NCBI GenBank assembly: GCA_014859265.1 | Contig: JACUUN010000013.1 | Coordinates: 1 to 36,231 of the forward strand | Direction: 5' to 3' | DNA: 36,231 nt | Source of the DNA: Coriobacteriia bacterium | GTDB lineage: Bacteria > Actinomycetota > Coriobacteriia > Anaerosomatales > SLCP01 | Part shown: positions 6,893 through 15,184 of the stretch, piece by piece | Layout: the number at the start of each line of letters is the position of its first letter | How positions within the stretch are numbered: the stretch's first letter is position 1 | The notes under the pieces: generated by a model | What the model saw: the letters and a program-made list of their open reading frames with translations, nothing else | Databases searched by the model: none | What the model was told of the DNA's origin: nothing | Position numbers and translations under genes: made by a program

Positions 6893-7297
6893 ATGAGACT
6901 CCTACTACGCTGGCTCATCACCGCGATCGCCCTCGTGGCGGCGGTATTCGTCGTTCCCGGCATCACGGTCGAGGGTAACGCATATGTCGCAATCGGCGTG
7001 ACCGCTCTCGTCCTTGGCCTCGTCAACGCATTCGTGCGACCCGTCCTACAGATTGCAGCTTGCGGACTCATCGTGCTCACACTCGGACTGGTCCTCCCCT
7101 TTATCAACGGAGTCACCCTCTGGCTCGCCTCCTACATCGCCCGCGAGTGGTTCAGCGTGGGTTTTGTCGTCGACGGGTTCTGGCCGGCATTTTGGGGCGC
7201 CATCATCGTGAGTGTCGTCTCGTTCATCCTTTCGGTGCTTGCACCCGATGAGCAGCCGCCCACCCGCTCGCTGGAGGTCCGGAACATCGACGTGTAG
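6893..7297 (+). CDS. Phage-holin-4-2-like (mycobacterial phage holin family) small membrane protein
   Basis: A 134-residue membrane protein with four hydrophobic segments. It begins MRLLLRWLIT and has a conserved ALVLGLVNAFVRPVL, then LTLGLVLPFINGVTLWL, FWPAFWGAIIVSVVSFIL and a short polar tail. This pattern is that of the phage_holin_4_2 / YvlD-like family, which is widespread in chromosomes and is not evidence of a prophage. Function is generally unknown. AGGGG before the ATG could pair with CCCCCT just upstream of the start, which may damp translation. It ends nine bases before ku on the same strand, so it may share a transcript with the end-joining genes. Confidence 0.75.
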   Translation: MRLLLRWLITAIALVAAVFVVPGITVEGNAYVAIGVTALVLGLVNAFVRPVLQIAACGLIVLTLGLVLPFINGVTLWLASYIAREWFSVGFVVDGFWPAFWGAIIVSVVSFILSVLAPDEQPPTRSLEVRNIDV

Positions 7298-7306
7298 GGA
7301 GCTGTC

Positions 7307-8131
7307 ATGCCGCACGCCATCTGGAAGGGCTCCATCTCATTTGGCCTGGTGACCATCCCGGTCACGCTCTACCCTGCCGAGGAGCGCCGCGACCTCACCT
7401 TCCGCATGCTCGACGGGCGCGACCTCGCCCCTGTCAAGCAGCGGCGCGTGAACGAGCGCACCGGCGAAGAGGTCCTCTGGGAGGACATCGTGAAGGGATT
7501 CGAACTCGAAGAGGGCCGCTTCGTCGTAGTGGCCGAGGAGGACTTCCGCGCCGCCGACGTCGAGGCCACGCAGACCATCGACGTGATCGCAGCGGTCTGT
7601 GCCGAGGAGATCGACCCGGCGTACTTCGACAAGCCGTACTACCTGGAGCCGTCCCGCCCGGGACGCAAGGCCTACGCACTCCTACGCGAGACGCTCAAGC
7701 GCGCCGGGCGCGTAGCGCTCGCCAAGGTCGTCATCCGGACCCGCCAGCACCTCGCAGCGCTCGTCCCTGACGGCCCCCTGCTCATGCTCGAGATCCTGCG
7801 CTACCCGCACGAGCTGCGGGGTATCGATGCGCTCGACCTGCCGGCAGCCGACGTAGCCGAGACCGGGATCACCGACGATGAACTCGCAATCGCCACCCAG
7901 CTCGTCGAAATCATCTCGCGCCCCTTCGATCCTGCCGCCGAGGAGTACCGCGACACCTACCGCGACGCCGTGCTCGCTCTCATCAAGCACAAGGCAGAAG
8001 GTGACAAGGTCACCGAGGTCGGAGCCGGAGAGGCTGCAGCCGAGGGTGCGGAGGGTGAGGGCGCCGAGGTCGTCGACATCGCCGCGCTCCTGAAGGCGAG
8101 CCTCGAGGCGGCACGCGCCCGCGAGGCGTGA
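7307..8131 (+). CDS. ku: Ku DNA end-binding protein
   Basis: A 274-residue bacterial Ku. The N-terminus MPHAIWKGSISFGLVTIPV is the family signature, followed by DGRDLAPVKQRRVNERTGEEV and the bridge/core segments DPAYFDKPYYLEPS and LLRETLKRAGRVALAKVVIRTRQHL. The homodimer threads onto double-strand breaks and recruits LigD in non-homologous end joining. The C-terminus is a short variable tail rich in Glu, Ala and Gly (about residues 235-260) ending in an alanine-rich helix, not the long lysine-rich extension seen in some actinobacteria. The ATG at 7307 follows GGGAG at a normal distance. Its TGA overlaps the GTG of ligD (GTGA), so the pair is translationally coupled. Confidence 0.96.
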   Translation: MPHAIWKGSISFGLVTIPVTLYPAEERRDLTFRMLDGRDLAPVKQRRVNERTGEEVLWEDIVKGFELEEGRFVVVAEEDFRAADVEATQTIDVIAAVCAEEIDPAYFDKPYYLEPSRPGRKAYALLRETLKRAGRVALAKVVIRTRQHLAALVPDGPLLMLEILRYPHELRGIDALDLPAADVAETGITDDELAIATQLVEIISRPFDPAAEEYRDTYRDAVLALIKHKAEGDKVTEVGAGEAAAEGAEGEGAEVVDIAALLKASLEAARAREA

Positions 8132-10359
8132 GGCCCGTGGCGCCGCTCGACGAATACCACCGCAAGCGCGACTTCGCGACCACGCCCGAGCCGGCGGGCG
8201 ATGCGGAACCGACGGGGCCTGGCGACACCACCCCACTCTCCTTCGTCATCCACAAGCACGCCGCTCGCAGTCTTCACTACGACGTGCGCCTCGAACTCGA
8301 CGGCGTCCTGCTCTCCTGGGCCGTCCCCAAGGGCCCGAGTCTCGACACCGCCGACAAGCGGCTCGCCGTTCACGTCGAGGACCATCCGCTCGAGTACGGA
8401 ACGTTCGAAGGCATGATCCCGCCCGGTGAGTATGGCGCCGGAGCGGTCATCGTGTGGGACCGCGGCTCGTGGCGCCCCCTCGTCGAACCGCACGAGGGTC
8501 TGCAGCGGGGCAACCTCAAGTTCCAACTGGCGGGCGAGAAACTGCACGGGAGCTTCGCGCTCGTGCGCATGAAGCCGCGTCCAGGCGAGCGCGGCGAGAA
8601 CTGGCTGCTCATCAAGGAGCGCGACGGGGACGCGCGGACGCGCGGCGAGTACGACGTGCTCACCCGGGGCGGCGAGGAGTGGAGCGAGCGTATGCCCGCG
8701 CTCGCCCGCGCTGCAGCCGCGCTTCCGGTGCGCTCGGCACTGCTCGACGGAGAAGCGGTCGTCTTCGGGCAGGACGGCACACCGGACTTCGGAGCCCTGC
8801 AGTCAGCGCTTTCAGAGCAGCGGGACGACCGCATCACGTACCTCGCGTTCGACCTGCTCTACCTCGACGGCCGCGACCTACGCGCAGAGCCGCTCGTCCG
8901 TCGCAAGAATCTGCTCGCCGACCTCCTGGAGCGCGCGGGCGGCAGCCGAATCCGTTATGCGGAGCACGTCGCCGGAGACGGGGCTGAGTTCCTCGCCGCC
9001 TCGTGTTCGCTCGCGCTCGAGGGGGCGGTCTCGAAGCGCGCGGATGCTCCCTACCGCCCGGGCCGCACTGCCGAGTGGCGCAAGACGAAGTGTCGCGCAC
9101 GTCAGGAGTTCGTAGTCGGGGGCTTCACCGGGCCGCGAGGCAGCCGCACCGGTTTCGGCTCGCTGCTCCTCGGCTATTACGACACCGCGGGCACGCTGCA
9201 CTTCGCCGGTCGTGTCGGCTCCGGTCTGTCCGAACGGGACCTCCTGGCGCTCCACACCCGGCTCGCATCCCGCGTCGTGCCGGAGCCACCCTTCGCCGAC
9301 CCGCCGCGCATCACCAGCCGCACGGTGCAGTGGGTACGCCCCGAACTCGTCGTCGAGATCGAGTTCGCGGAGTGGACTGCACGCGGTGTCCTGCGCCAGC
9401 CGGACACCGCGACCGGCCGGCCGCGACCGCGCCTCACGAACCCCGACAAGGCCCTCTTCGAGCCGGGTCCGTCAGGCGCTCCGCCAATCACCAAGGCCGC
9501 ACTTGCCGCGTACTACGAGTCGGTCGCGCCCGCGATGCTCCCCCATGTGGCCGACCGTCCTTTGAGCATCGTCCGCTGCCCTCACGGCGACGCGGGAGCG
9601 TGCTTCTTCCAGAAACATCCAGACGCACGCTCCTTCCCGCTCGAACTCCACGTGATCGAGATCGCCGAGCGCACCGGCCCGGCGAAGTACTTCTCAGTGG
9701 GCGACGTCGACGGCCTACTCGCCCTCGTTCAGCTCGGTGTGGTCGAGATCCACGCCTGGAACAGCCACGTTGCCACACCGGTGACCCCGGATCGCATCGT
9801 CTTCGACCTGGATCCCGGTCCCGGTGTGAAGTGGCCGGATGTGGTCGCGGCGGCCAGCACAGTTCGTGACGCGCTGGCCGCCCTCAGCCTGACCGCGTTC
9901 GTAAAGACCACCGGAGGGCACGGCCTGCACGTTGTTACTCCCATCGTCCCCGACCACGGTTACGACACGGTACGCGGCCTCGCCCGGGGGGTCGTCGACC
10001 AGCTCGTCGAGGCCGCCCCCGGCCGATTCACAGCACGGATGGCAAAGACGGCCCGCCCGGGCAAGGTCTTCATCGACTATCTGCGCAACGCCCGCGGAGC
10101 GACGGCGATCGCCGCGTACTCGACACGCACGCGGCCGGGTGCACCCGTGGCGGTCCCGGTCACCTGGGAGGAGCTGCACGGCGGTCTCGACCCCGCAGCC
10201 TTTGACACCGTGTCGGTGCCGCTGCGCTTGACCGGGACACCCGGGCACGATCCGTGGGAGGGCTACGATGATGCGAGGACAGCACTCGAGCCGGCGATGT
10301 TCGAGGTGATTAGCGCACCGTTACAGGAACAACTGGGCGGCAAGGACACGCGCGGCTAG
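8128..10359 (+). CDS. ligD: LigD (phosphoesterase-ligase-polymerase) with ligase motif I missing
   Basis: This 743-residue protein has the PE-Lig-Pol order of the Pseudomonas enzyme. The 3'-phosphoesterase (about 7-160) keeps HKHAARSLHYDVRLELDG with His44, His50, Asp52, Arg54, and His86 in VHVEDHP. The ligase region retains LLDGEAVVF (206-213), FDLLYLDG (241-248), LEGAVSKR (297-304) and WRKTKCR (317-323). However, NWLLIKERDG of the first domain runs almost directly into YDVLTRGGEEWSERMP, which normally follows the adenylated-lysine motif KxDGxR; that motif and roughly 60-70 residues are absent, although the frame is open. The polymerase/primase domain (about 435-735) is complete with FDLDPG (catalytic Asp) and VKTTGGHGLH. 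The GTG at 8128 overlaps the ku stop; GTG 8137 is an alternative. Its TAG shares bases with the stop of the opposing gene. Confidence 0.93.
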   Translation: MRPVAPLDEYHRKRDFATTPEPAGDAEPTGPGDTTPLSFVIHKHAARSLHYDVRLELDGVLLSWAVPKGPSLDTADKRLAVHVEDHPLEYGTFEGMIPPGEYGAGAVIVWDRGSWRPLVEPHEGLQRGNLKFQLAGEKLHGSFALVRMKPRPGERGENWLLIKERDGDARTRGEYDVLTRGGEEWSERMPALARAAAALPVRSALLDGEAVVFGQDGTPDFGALQSALSEQRDDRITYLAFDLLYLDGRDLRAEPLVRRKNLLADLLERAGGSRIRYAEHVAGDGAEFLAASCSLALEGAVSKRADAPYRPGRTAEWRKTKCRARQEFVVGGFTGPRGSRTGFGSLLLGYYDTAGTLHFAGRVGSGLSERDLLALHTRLASRVVPEPPFADPPRITSRTVQWVRPELVVEIEFAEWTARGVLRQPDTATGRPRPRLTNPDKALFEPGPSGAPPITKAALAAYYESVAPAMLPHVADRPLSIVRCPHGDAGACFFQKHPDARSFPLELHVIEIAERTGPAKYFSVGDVDGLLALVQLGVVEIHAWNSHVATPVTPDRIVFDLDPGPGVKWPDVVAAASTVRDALAALSLTAFVKTTGGHGLHVVTPIVPDHGYDTVRGLARGVVDQLVEAAPGRFTARMAKTARPGKVFIDYLRNARGATAIAAYSTRTRPGAPVAVPVTWEELHGGLDPAAFDTVSVPLRLTGTPGHDPWEGYDDARTALEPAMFEVISAPLQEQLGGKDTRG

Positions 10360-10586
10360 CCGATCTCGCGAACGCGACAGCCGGCAGCCTCGGCCATGGC
10401 CGACCCGACGACGAGTCTCAATGCCTCGACGAGGTTGTCCGCTATGACCGGCAGGTCCTCTATCTCGATCGTGTCGGGAGTCTTGCCGATACGCTTCACT
10501 TCCACGTCGACAGACACGGTCGCGAGAACGATCCCAATCACCGGTCGCAAGACCTCCTCGATGCGTGTCGCGAGCGACTCAGACAC
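10356..10586 (-). CDS. Small protein of unknown function (76 aa)
   Basis: I do not recognise a family. From a GTG at 10586, preceded by GGAGG nine bases upstream, the product is 76 residues: an amphipathic start (SESLATRIEEVLRPV), a hydrophobic VIGIVLATVSVDVEV, a charged KRIGKTPDTIEIED and an Ala-rich end with one Cys. An ATG at 10613 would add nine residues but has no ribosome site. The start overlaps the 3' end of the 133-residue membrane-protein gene, so the two are probably coupled. The stop codon shares CTAG with the ligD stop on the other strand. The single hydrophobic stretch is too weak to assert a membrane helix. Confidence 0.6.
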   Translation of the reverse strand: MSESLATRIEEVLRPVIGIVLATVSVDVEVKRIGKTPDTIEIEDLPVIADNLVEALRLVVGSAMAEAAGCRVREIG

Positions 10587-10977
10587 CTGGCTGTTCCTCC
10601 GACGCAGACTCATCGATGTGCGCGCGAGCGATTGCGGCATCGGCGTTCAGAACGTCAAGGTAGCGTGCGATCGCACGCCGCACGCGAACGAAGTAGATGC
10701 CGAGGAGCACCATCGACACGCCGACGAGCGCATCGGACAGGAAGCGTGCGGCTGCCGGCGTCAGCCCGTACGGGAGCACACCGGCGATCCATCCCACGAG
10801 CACCGACGCCGCAAGGCAGATGACGCCGCCGGAGACATACGACATGTGCTCGGCGAACGCCGCACCCGCGGCGATCCGCCGCAGCCTTGCCACCTCGACG
10901 AGAAGCCAGACTGCCGCGAACAGGGCGAATGCGCCCATCAGCAGCGCGAGTGGCTGAGATACTTCGAGCTTGTCCAT
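10579..10977 (-). CDS. Small integral membrane protein of unknown function
   Basis: A product of about 132 residues from the ATG at 10977 (MDKLEVSQPLALL); a GTG three bases earlier is possible, and GGGAGG lies 12-14 bases upstream. Three to four hydrophobic helices are visible: LALLMGAFALFAAVWLLVEV, VSGGVICLAASVLVGWI, and FLSDALVGVSMVLLGIYFV. A cytoplasmic tail, RRAIARYLDVLNADAAIARA, and an acidic end (DESASEEQ) follow. I do not recognise the family. It follows the DUF2207 gene by 55 bases on the same strand and overlaps the next small gene, suggesting a membrane-associated operon downstream of tadA. Confidence 0.65.
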   Translation of the reverse strand: MDKLEVSQPLALLMGAFALFAAVWLLVEVARLRRIAAGAAFAEHMSYVSGGVICLAASVLVGWIAGVLPYGLTPAAARFLSDALVGVSMVLLGIYFVRVRRAIARYLDVLNADAAIARAHIDESASEEQPGV

Positions 10978-11032
10978 CACCGGTTTCCACCTCCCGTCAC
11001 CAGGATAAGGGAAAGACGGCCAGCGTGCAGCG

Positions 11033-12913
11033 TCAGCCCGCGCCGCCACCGCCGCCACCGCCGCCGCCACCGCCGCCTCCGGAGAAGCCTCCCCCACCAC
11101 CGGATGACGACGAGTTCTGGCTCGAGGCGATCGAGTTTGCCGAGGATATCCCGTCGAATAGGCCGGTGAATCCACTCGGTGAACCGGATGAGTTGTACGC
11201 CCATCCATACGCCGCCACGAATGCCGGATCTCTCACGACATCGGGCACGACGACGCTCATCTGCTCGATGACCTGCTTCGCGATGCCAAAGACGGTCGCG
11301 TAGACCAGATACTCCTCCCAGAGCTTGACGTGAAGCGGAGGCGCCTCGTGCAGCCGGCTGAAATCACGCAGATAGTTGCGCAGCCCGCGATATTTCGCGT
11401 AGAGCTCGTTGGCCTCCGGGCTGCGCCGCGGCATCACGATCGCGAGCACGATGCACACGATCGTCGCAGGAACACCGATTGCGAGTAGCAGCAGCTCCTC
11501 GGTCCAAATCACCATACCGGCCGTGAGCGCCGCGATACTTGCGCCCGCCGCGATGAGGCCGCCCATGCCATAGGATCCGGCCTTCTCCAGATAGCCGCGG
11601 CGCCTCGACTCCTCGGTCACGACCGTGCGCCACGCCCCCATGCGGGAAGCGAACGTCTGCGAGCTGGCCTTCGCGTAGGTCTTGAGCTCGTCGATGGTCA
11701 AGACATCGCGCCCGCCGGCCACTGTCGTGAACCAGAACGACAGCAGGCTCCGATCGAGCGGGTCAAGCCCGTTGTAGCGGGAGCGGTCGAGCGCTATCTC
11801 GTAGGTCTGTTCCTCCTTCGAGCCGAGGAGAGCCCGCTTGGTTACGGTCACCGGCCGCACCGCGAGCACGCCCCTGTTGATGAGGGACATCACGGTGGCG
11901 GTCACCTCGGCGTCCCCCACCTTCCCCATGCGCCAGATAGAGCCGACAAGCGCGGGCTGCAGCTCGTCTGGGATGTCGCGGTAGTACTTCCCTTTGAAGG
12001 CCGCCGGGTGCTCTTTGCCGTGCCGCACGAACAGCCACACCGCGAGTCCGACCGCGACGATAGAGGCGCCGACCACCATTGCCCATGCCGCGGCACTCGC
12101 AAAGCGGGCCGTCGCGCGGCGCCGGTTGGCCTCCTCAGCCAGGCGGCCCTCCTCGGCGAGTATCGTCTGGAGCTGCGGGGTTGGTCCGGGATCGACTTCG
12201 GAAAGCCACTCGGCCGGGAAGACGACCCGCCCCTCGACGAACGTGTACGCGGGAACGCGCGGCACAGTAAGAACGACGTCACCGCCGATCGGGCCCTTCG
12301 ACGACGACGGCTCGGGCATGCTGACGAAGCCCTCGAGCGGACCGTGCGCCCACGCCCGCACGTTCTCACCCGCCACAACCTGCTCGCCAGGGTTGGGAAG
12401 CCCGATCCCGATGGCGACGTCGGTGACGGGCAACTCCCACTGGTCGCCGATGAACTGCCAGTAGAACTCGGCGGTGTCGGCCCACCGCGTCGCTGCGCCG
12501 AGCACCGTGTAGCGCAGGACGAACTCCCGGCTCTCATCTTCGGCGCGGAAGAATGCCCGGACCTCGACTTCGCCGCCCCGGTCAGTGACCAGGTAGGTGC
12601 CCGGGGAACGATCGCCGAGAGCTGTTGGCGATTCGGTGCGCTGGTACTCGCCCTCCGGCCCGCTCACTCCGTCGATGCTGATCCCCGAGAAGCCTGCAGC
12701 GTCGAGCGTCCAGTAGACGAAGGTGAAGTCGCCGTCGAAGGTGAAGGTACGGCGCTCCTCTATGACCATCGAGCCGTCCGCCCCCACAGTGGCCTGGATG
12801 CGCACCGGACCCATGGAGTAGTCCTTGGCGAACGCCGGAGCCGCAACCCCGAGAGCGACGAGGAGCACCGCGACAATCAGGAGGAAACGTGTCGAGGACC
12901 TTCGCGTGGTCAT
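11033..12913 (-). CDS. DUF2207 domain membrane protein with polyglycine tail
   Basis: A 626-residue protein. It has a signal peptide (MTTRRSS, hydrophobic core, APAFAKDYS) and an extracytoplasmic region (about 30-265) with the DUF2207 pattern of a beta-rich domain: VIEERRTFTFDGDFTFVYW, then YTVLGAATRWADTAEFYWQF and VVFPAEWL. A transmembrane helix AAWAMVVGASIVAVGLAVWL is followed by a cytoplasmic module containing DIPDELQPALVGSIW and two more helices near residue 460, then ELYAKYRGLRNYLRDFSRLHE. The C-terminus ends in Ser-rich and polyglycine runs (GFSGGGGG...), typical for the family. Function is unknown. The ATG at 12913 overlaps the tadA stop (ATGA), and GGGAG lies five bases upstream. Confidence 0.85.
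   Translation of the reverse strand: MTTRRSSTRFLLIVAVLLVALGVAAPAFAKDYSMGPVRIQATVGADGSMVIEERRTFTFDGDFTFVYWTLDAAGFSGISIDGVSGPEGEYQRTESPTALGDRSPGTYLVTDRGGEVEVRAFFRAEDESREFVLRYTVLGAATRWADTAEFYWQFIGDQWELPVTDVAIGIGLPNPGEQVVAGENVRAWAHGPLEGFVSMPEPSSSKGPIGGDVVLTVPRVPAYTFVEGRVVFPAEWLSEVDPGPTPQLQTILAEEGRLAEEANRRRATARFASAAAWAMVVGASIVAVGLAVWLFVRHGKEHPAAFKGKYYRDIPDELQPALVGSIWRMGKVGDAEVTATVMSLINRGVLAVRPVTVTKRALLGSKEEQTYEIALDRSRYNGLDPLDRSLLSFWFTTVAGGRDVLTIDELKTYAKASSQTFASRMGAWRTVVTEESRRRGYLEKAGSYGMGGLIAAGASIAALTAGMVIWTEELLLLAIGVPATIVCIVLAIVMPRRSPEANELYAKYRGLRNYLRDFSRLHEAPPLHVKLWEEYLVYATVFGIAKQVIEQMSVVVPDVVRDPAFVAAYGWAYNSSGSPSGFTGLFDGISSANSIASSQNSSSSGGGGGFSGGGGGGGGGGGGGAG
11036..11098. repeat. GCC/GCN trinucleotide run encoding the polyglycine tail
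   Basis: A dense run of GCC and related triplets encodes the C-terminal glycine tract of the DUF2207 protein on the minus strand. Changes by whole triplets would keep the frame and alter tail length. Confidence 0.6.
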
Positions 12914-13377
12914 TGGCGCTCCCTGAGCCTGCGGAAGAACACTGACAGAACCTCCCCGCACTCCTCGGCAAGCACTCCCCGCGTCACCTCGAAACGATGG
13001 TTGAGGCGCTCGTCATTCGAGAGGTCGTAGAGCGTACCGACGGCTCCGGCCTTCGGGTCGGCCGCGCCGTACGCCACCCGGGAGATACGCGCCTGGTGCA
13101 TGAGGCCCGCACACATCGGGCACGGCTCGAGCGTGACGTAGACGGTGCAGTCGGAGAGCCGCCACCGCCCGAGCTTGCGGGCAGCCTCCCGGATGGCGAT
13201 GAACTCTGCGTGGGCCGAGGGGTCGGCATCGGTCTCCCGGCGGTTGTGGGCCCTGGCGACGACCGCGCCCTCGCACACCACAACCGCGCCGATCGGTACC
13301 TCGCCGATCGTCTCGGCAAGGCGTGCTTCGTCGAGCGCCATCGCCATGTACATCTCATCGGCGTCCATAGCACGCAT
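12910..13377 (-). CDS. tadA: tRNA-specific adenosine deaminase TadA
   Basis: About 155 residues. The zinc-dependent cytidine/adenosine deaminase fold shows HAEFIAIREAA (zinc His and catalytic Glu) and TLEPCPMCAGLMHQARI (the two zinc cysteines), followed by VAYGAADPKAGAVGTLYD and LNHRFEV, typical of TadA. It deaminates A34 of tRNA-Arg(ACG) to inosine; a tRNA-Arg(ACG) gene lies 2.2 kb away. The ATG at 13377 has AGGAAA eight bases upstream; the ATG at 13368 (MDADEM) is the alternative. It overlaps the DUF2207 gene by four bases and is divergent from tRNA-Ser(TGA), whose -10 region sits just outside the start. Confidence 0.95.
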   Translation of the reverse strand: MRAMDADEMYMAMALDEARLAETIGEVPIGAVVVCEGAVVARAHNRRETDADPSAHAEFIAIREAARKLGRWRLSDCTVYVTLEPCPMCAGLMHQARISRVAYGAADPKAGAVGTLYDLSNDERLNHRFEVTRGVLAEECGEVLSVFFRRLRERQ

Positions 13378-13379
13378 GC

Positions 13380-13385
13380 TACACT
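13380..13385 (+). promoter_or_regulatory. Probable -10 element for tRNA-Ser(TGA)
   Basis: TACACT lies 11 bases before the mature 5' end, a normal distance for a tRNA promoter with a short leader. The -35 region would fall inside tadA and is not obvious. Confidence 0.4.
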
Positions 13386-13396
13386 TTCCTGCGCGC

Positions 13397-13484
13397 GGAG
13401 GGGTGGCAGAGTGGACGATTGCGGCGGTCTTGAAAACCGCTGACCCGCAAGGGTCCGTGGGTTCGAATCCCACCCCCTCCGCCA
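13397..13484 (+). tRNA. tRNA-Ser(TGA)
   Basis: An 88-base class II tRNA. Acceptor arm GGAGGGG pairs with CCCCTCC, with discriminator G and encoded CCA. The anticodon stem GCGGT/ACCGC frames loop CTTGAAA, giving anticodon TGA. The variable arm (ACCCGCAAGGGT) is long and the T-loop GGTTCGAATCC is standard. Confidence 0.96.
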
Positions 13485-13509
13485 TCTTGCGGCCGGACGG
13501 AGGGCACCC

Positions 13510-14355
13510 GTGCTTGCTGACGTGATTGACTGTCTGGCCTGCCCGCACTGTGGCGAGAACCTTTCAATCTCCGCGTCCACCGTGCGCTGCGCTACCGGCC
13601 ACTCCTTCGACATCGCCCGCCAGGGCTACGTGAGCCTGCTCCCCGGTGACGCGCACACCGGCACGGCCGACACCACGGCAATGGTCGCTGCCCGCGAGAC
13701 GTTCCTCGCGGCAGGCCACTACGCTGAGATCTCCCGTGCGGTCGCCGACGCGACGGAGCGCGCGCTCGTTGACGCCGGGCCCGGATGTGTTATCGATGTC
13801 GGCTCGGGCACCGGCTACTATCTGGCTGCCGTACTTGAACGGCTGCCGGAACGCGTCGGCATCGCGCTCGACATCTCGAAGTATGCGCTCCGCCGCGCGG
13901 CGCGCGCACACCCTCACATAGGGGCAGTCGCGGGAGACGTATGGCGCCGCTTGCCCGTACGCACGGGTTCTGTCGCCGCCGTGCTCGACGTGTTCGCGCC
14001 GCGCAACGCCGCCGAGTTCCGGCGGGTGCTAGCCCCGGATGGCGTGCTGATTGTCGTGATCCCTGATCGCAATCACCTCGCAAGACTGGTGGAGACGCTC
14101 GACCTGCTCGACGTTGACGTCGGCAAGGAGGCGCGACTCGCGACCCAGCTTGCGCAGGGCTTCGAGCGAGTCGCCGTATATCGCGTGGAAGGACCCCTCG
14201 AACTCACCCATGCTGAGGTGGATGCAGCGGTCGCCATGGGCCCGAGCGCCCATCACGTCGACCCTGCGGATATCGATGTCCGAGTCGCGGCGCTCGCCGA
14301 ACCCGTGCGCACCCGACTGTCGGTAACCGTTGCGGTGTACAAATCGGCGCGCTGA
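13510..14355 (+). CDS. RlmA-like 23S rRNA (guanine-N1) methyltransferase
   Basis: A 281-residue protein. The N-terminal zinc-binding part is CLACPHCGENL, then VRCATGHSFDIARQGYVSLL, the signature of the RlmA/TlrB/MyrA family. The class I methyltransferase core follows: CVIDVGSGTGYYLAAV (SAM motif I), GIALDISKYALRRAAR, VLDVFAPRNAAEFRRVL and GVLIVVIPDRNHL. The family methylates G745 or G748 of 23S rRNA hairpin 35, and some paralogues give macrolide resistance to producers. The subtype cannot be decided by eye. The GTG at 13510 has GGAGGG five bases upstream. It follows tRNA-Ser(TGA) by 25 bases and may be co-transcribed with it. Confidence 0.87.
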   Translation: MLADVIDCLACPHCGENLSISASTVRCATGHSFDIARQGYVSLLPGDAHTGTADTTAMVAARETFLAAGHYAEISRAVADATERALVDAGPGCVIDVGSGTGYYLAAVLERLPERVGIALDISKYALRRAARAHPHIGAVAGDVWRRLPVRTGSVAAVLDVFAPRNAAEFRRVLAPDGVLIVVIPDRNHLARLVETLDLLDVDVGKEARLATQLAQGFERVAVYRVEGPLELTHAEVDAAVAMGPSAHHVDPADIDVRVAALAEPVRTRLSVTVAVYKSAR

Positions 14356-14472
14356 ACCGAGTTGGAGGCACGCCACGTCCTCGACCGGAACGCGGCGAGT
14401 GTGCGATGCTGTAAAGGTTCTCGATACTATCTCAACCCGAGCGCCCGACAGCGCAAGGAGACGATAATACGC

Positions 14473-15156
14473 GTGGAGAGCCGGAACGACACCCCCGTCG
14501 AGGAGATACTCGTCGCCGAGGATCCCGAGGAGTCGCAGCGGAACCGCTCGCTCTTTGCAGGTGTCGCACTAGCGGTCATCGTGCTGCTCGTCATCTGGTG
14601 GATTCTCTCTCAACTTGTAGTCGTGCCCGACGTGGTCGGCATGCAGGAACGCGATGCGCGCGCCACGATCGAGGAGACCGGACTCGAAATCAGCGAGGTA
14701 TTCCGTCTCCCATCGGCCGCAGACCCCGCTGGCGAGGTCATCGCTCAGTGCCCGGAAGCGGGCATGCGGGTCTTCAAGTGGCGTTTGGTCCGACTGTTCG
14801 TGGTGACCGGCGACGGTGTGGACGACGGTGTCGAGGAGCCCGACGGCACGGACGTCGACCTCGCGTGGGGTACCGAGCGCGACACGGAACCGGCAGCGGC
14901 CCCGACCAGGCCGGCTGGTCCGCAACGCGTCCCGCAGGTGTTCGACATGTCCGAGTCTGCGGCGATCGCCTTGCTCCGGCGGACCGGCTACCGGGCGGCG
15001 GTGGAGTACGGCGATTCCAGCACCAACGTGTCTCGTGGCCTGGTCTTCTACCAGAATCCTCCTCCGGACACGGTGGCACCCCGCGGCACCGTTGTGACGA
15101 TTCGCGTCTCGACCGGCCCGCCGGTACTGGGCCTGCCCTCCTCGGCGGACGAGTGA
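14473..15156 (+). CDS. Membrane-anchored two-PASTA-domain protein
   Basis: From the GTG at 14473, with AAGGAG about 12 bases upstream, the product is 227 residues. It has a short acidic cytoplasmic N-terminus (about 1-33), one transmembrane helix (SLFAGVALAVIVLLVIWWIL) and two extracytoplasmic PASTA domains. The first begins VVVPDVVGMQERDARATIEE and the second RVPQVFDMSESAAIALLRRT, ending TVVTIRVSTGPP. They are joined by an acidic, Pro/Ala-rich linker (about 125-155). PASTA domains bind peptidoglycan fragments in PknB-type kinases and penicillin-binding proteins, but no kinase or transpeptidase domain is attached. It could be a stand-alone cell-wall sensor or adaptor. The longer frame up to 14362 would need a TTG start and is unlikely. 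Confidence 0.75.
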   Translation: MESRNDTPVEEILVAEDPEESQRNRSLFAGVALAVIVLLVIWWILSQLVVVPDVVGMQERDARATIEETGLEISEVFRLPSAADPAGEVIAQCPEAGMRVFKWRLVRLFVVTGDGVDDGVEEPDGTDVDLAWGTERDTEPAAAPTRPAGPQRVPQVFDMSESAAIALLRRTGYRAAVEYGDSSTNVSRGLVFYQNPPPDTVAPRGTVVTIRVSTGPPVLGLPSSADE

Positions 15157-15184
15157 CGGCAGCGCACGGGCCCGACAGCGTACC

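Noticed and set aside
6893-7297. Phage holin-family name suggesting a prophage.
   Set aside because: The family is chromosomal and widespread, and no other phage genes are nearby.
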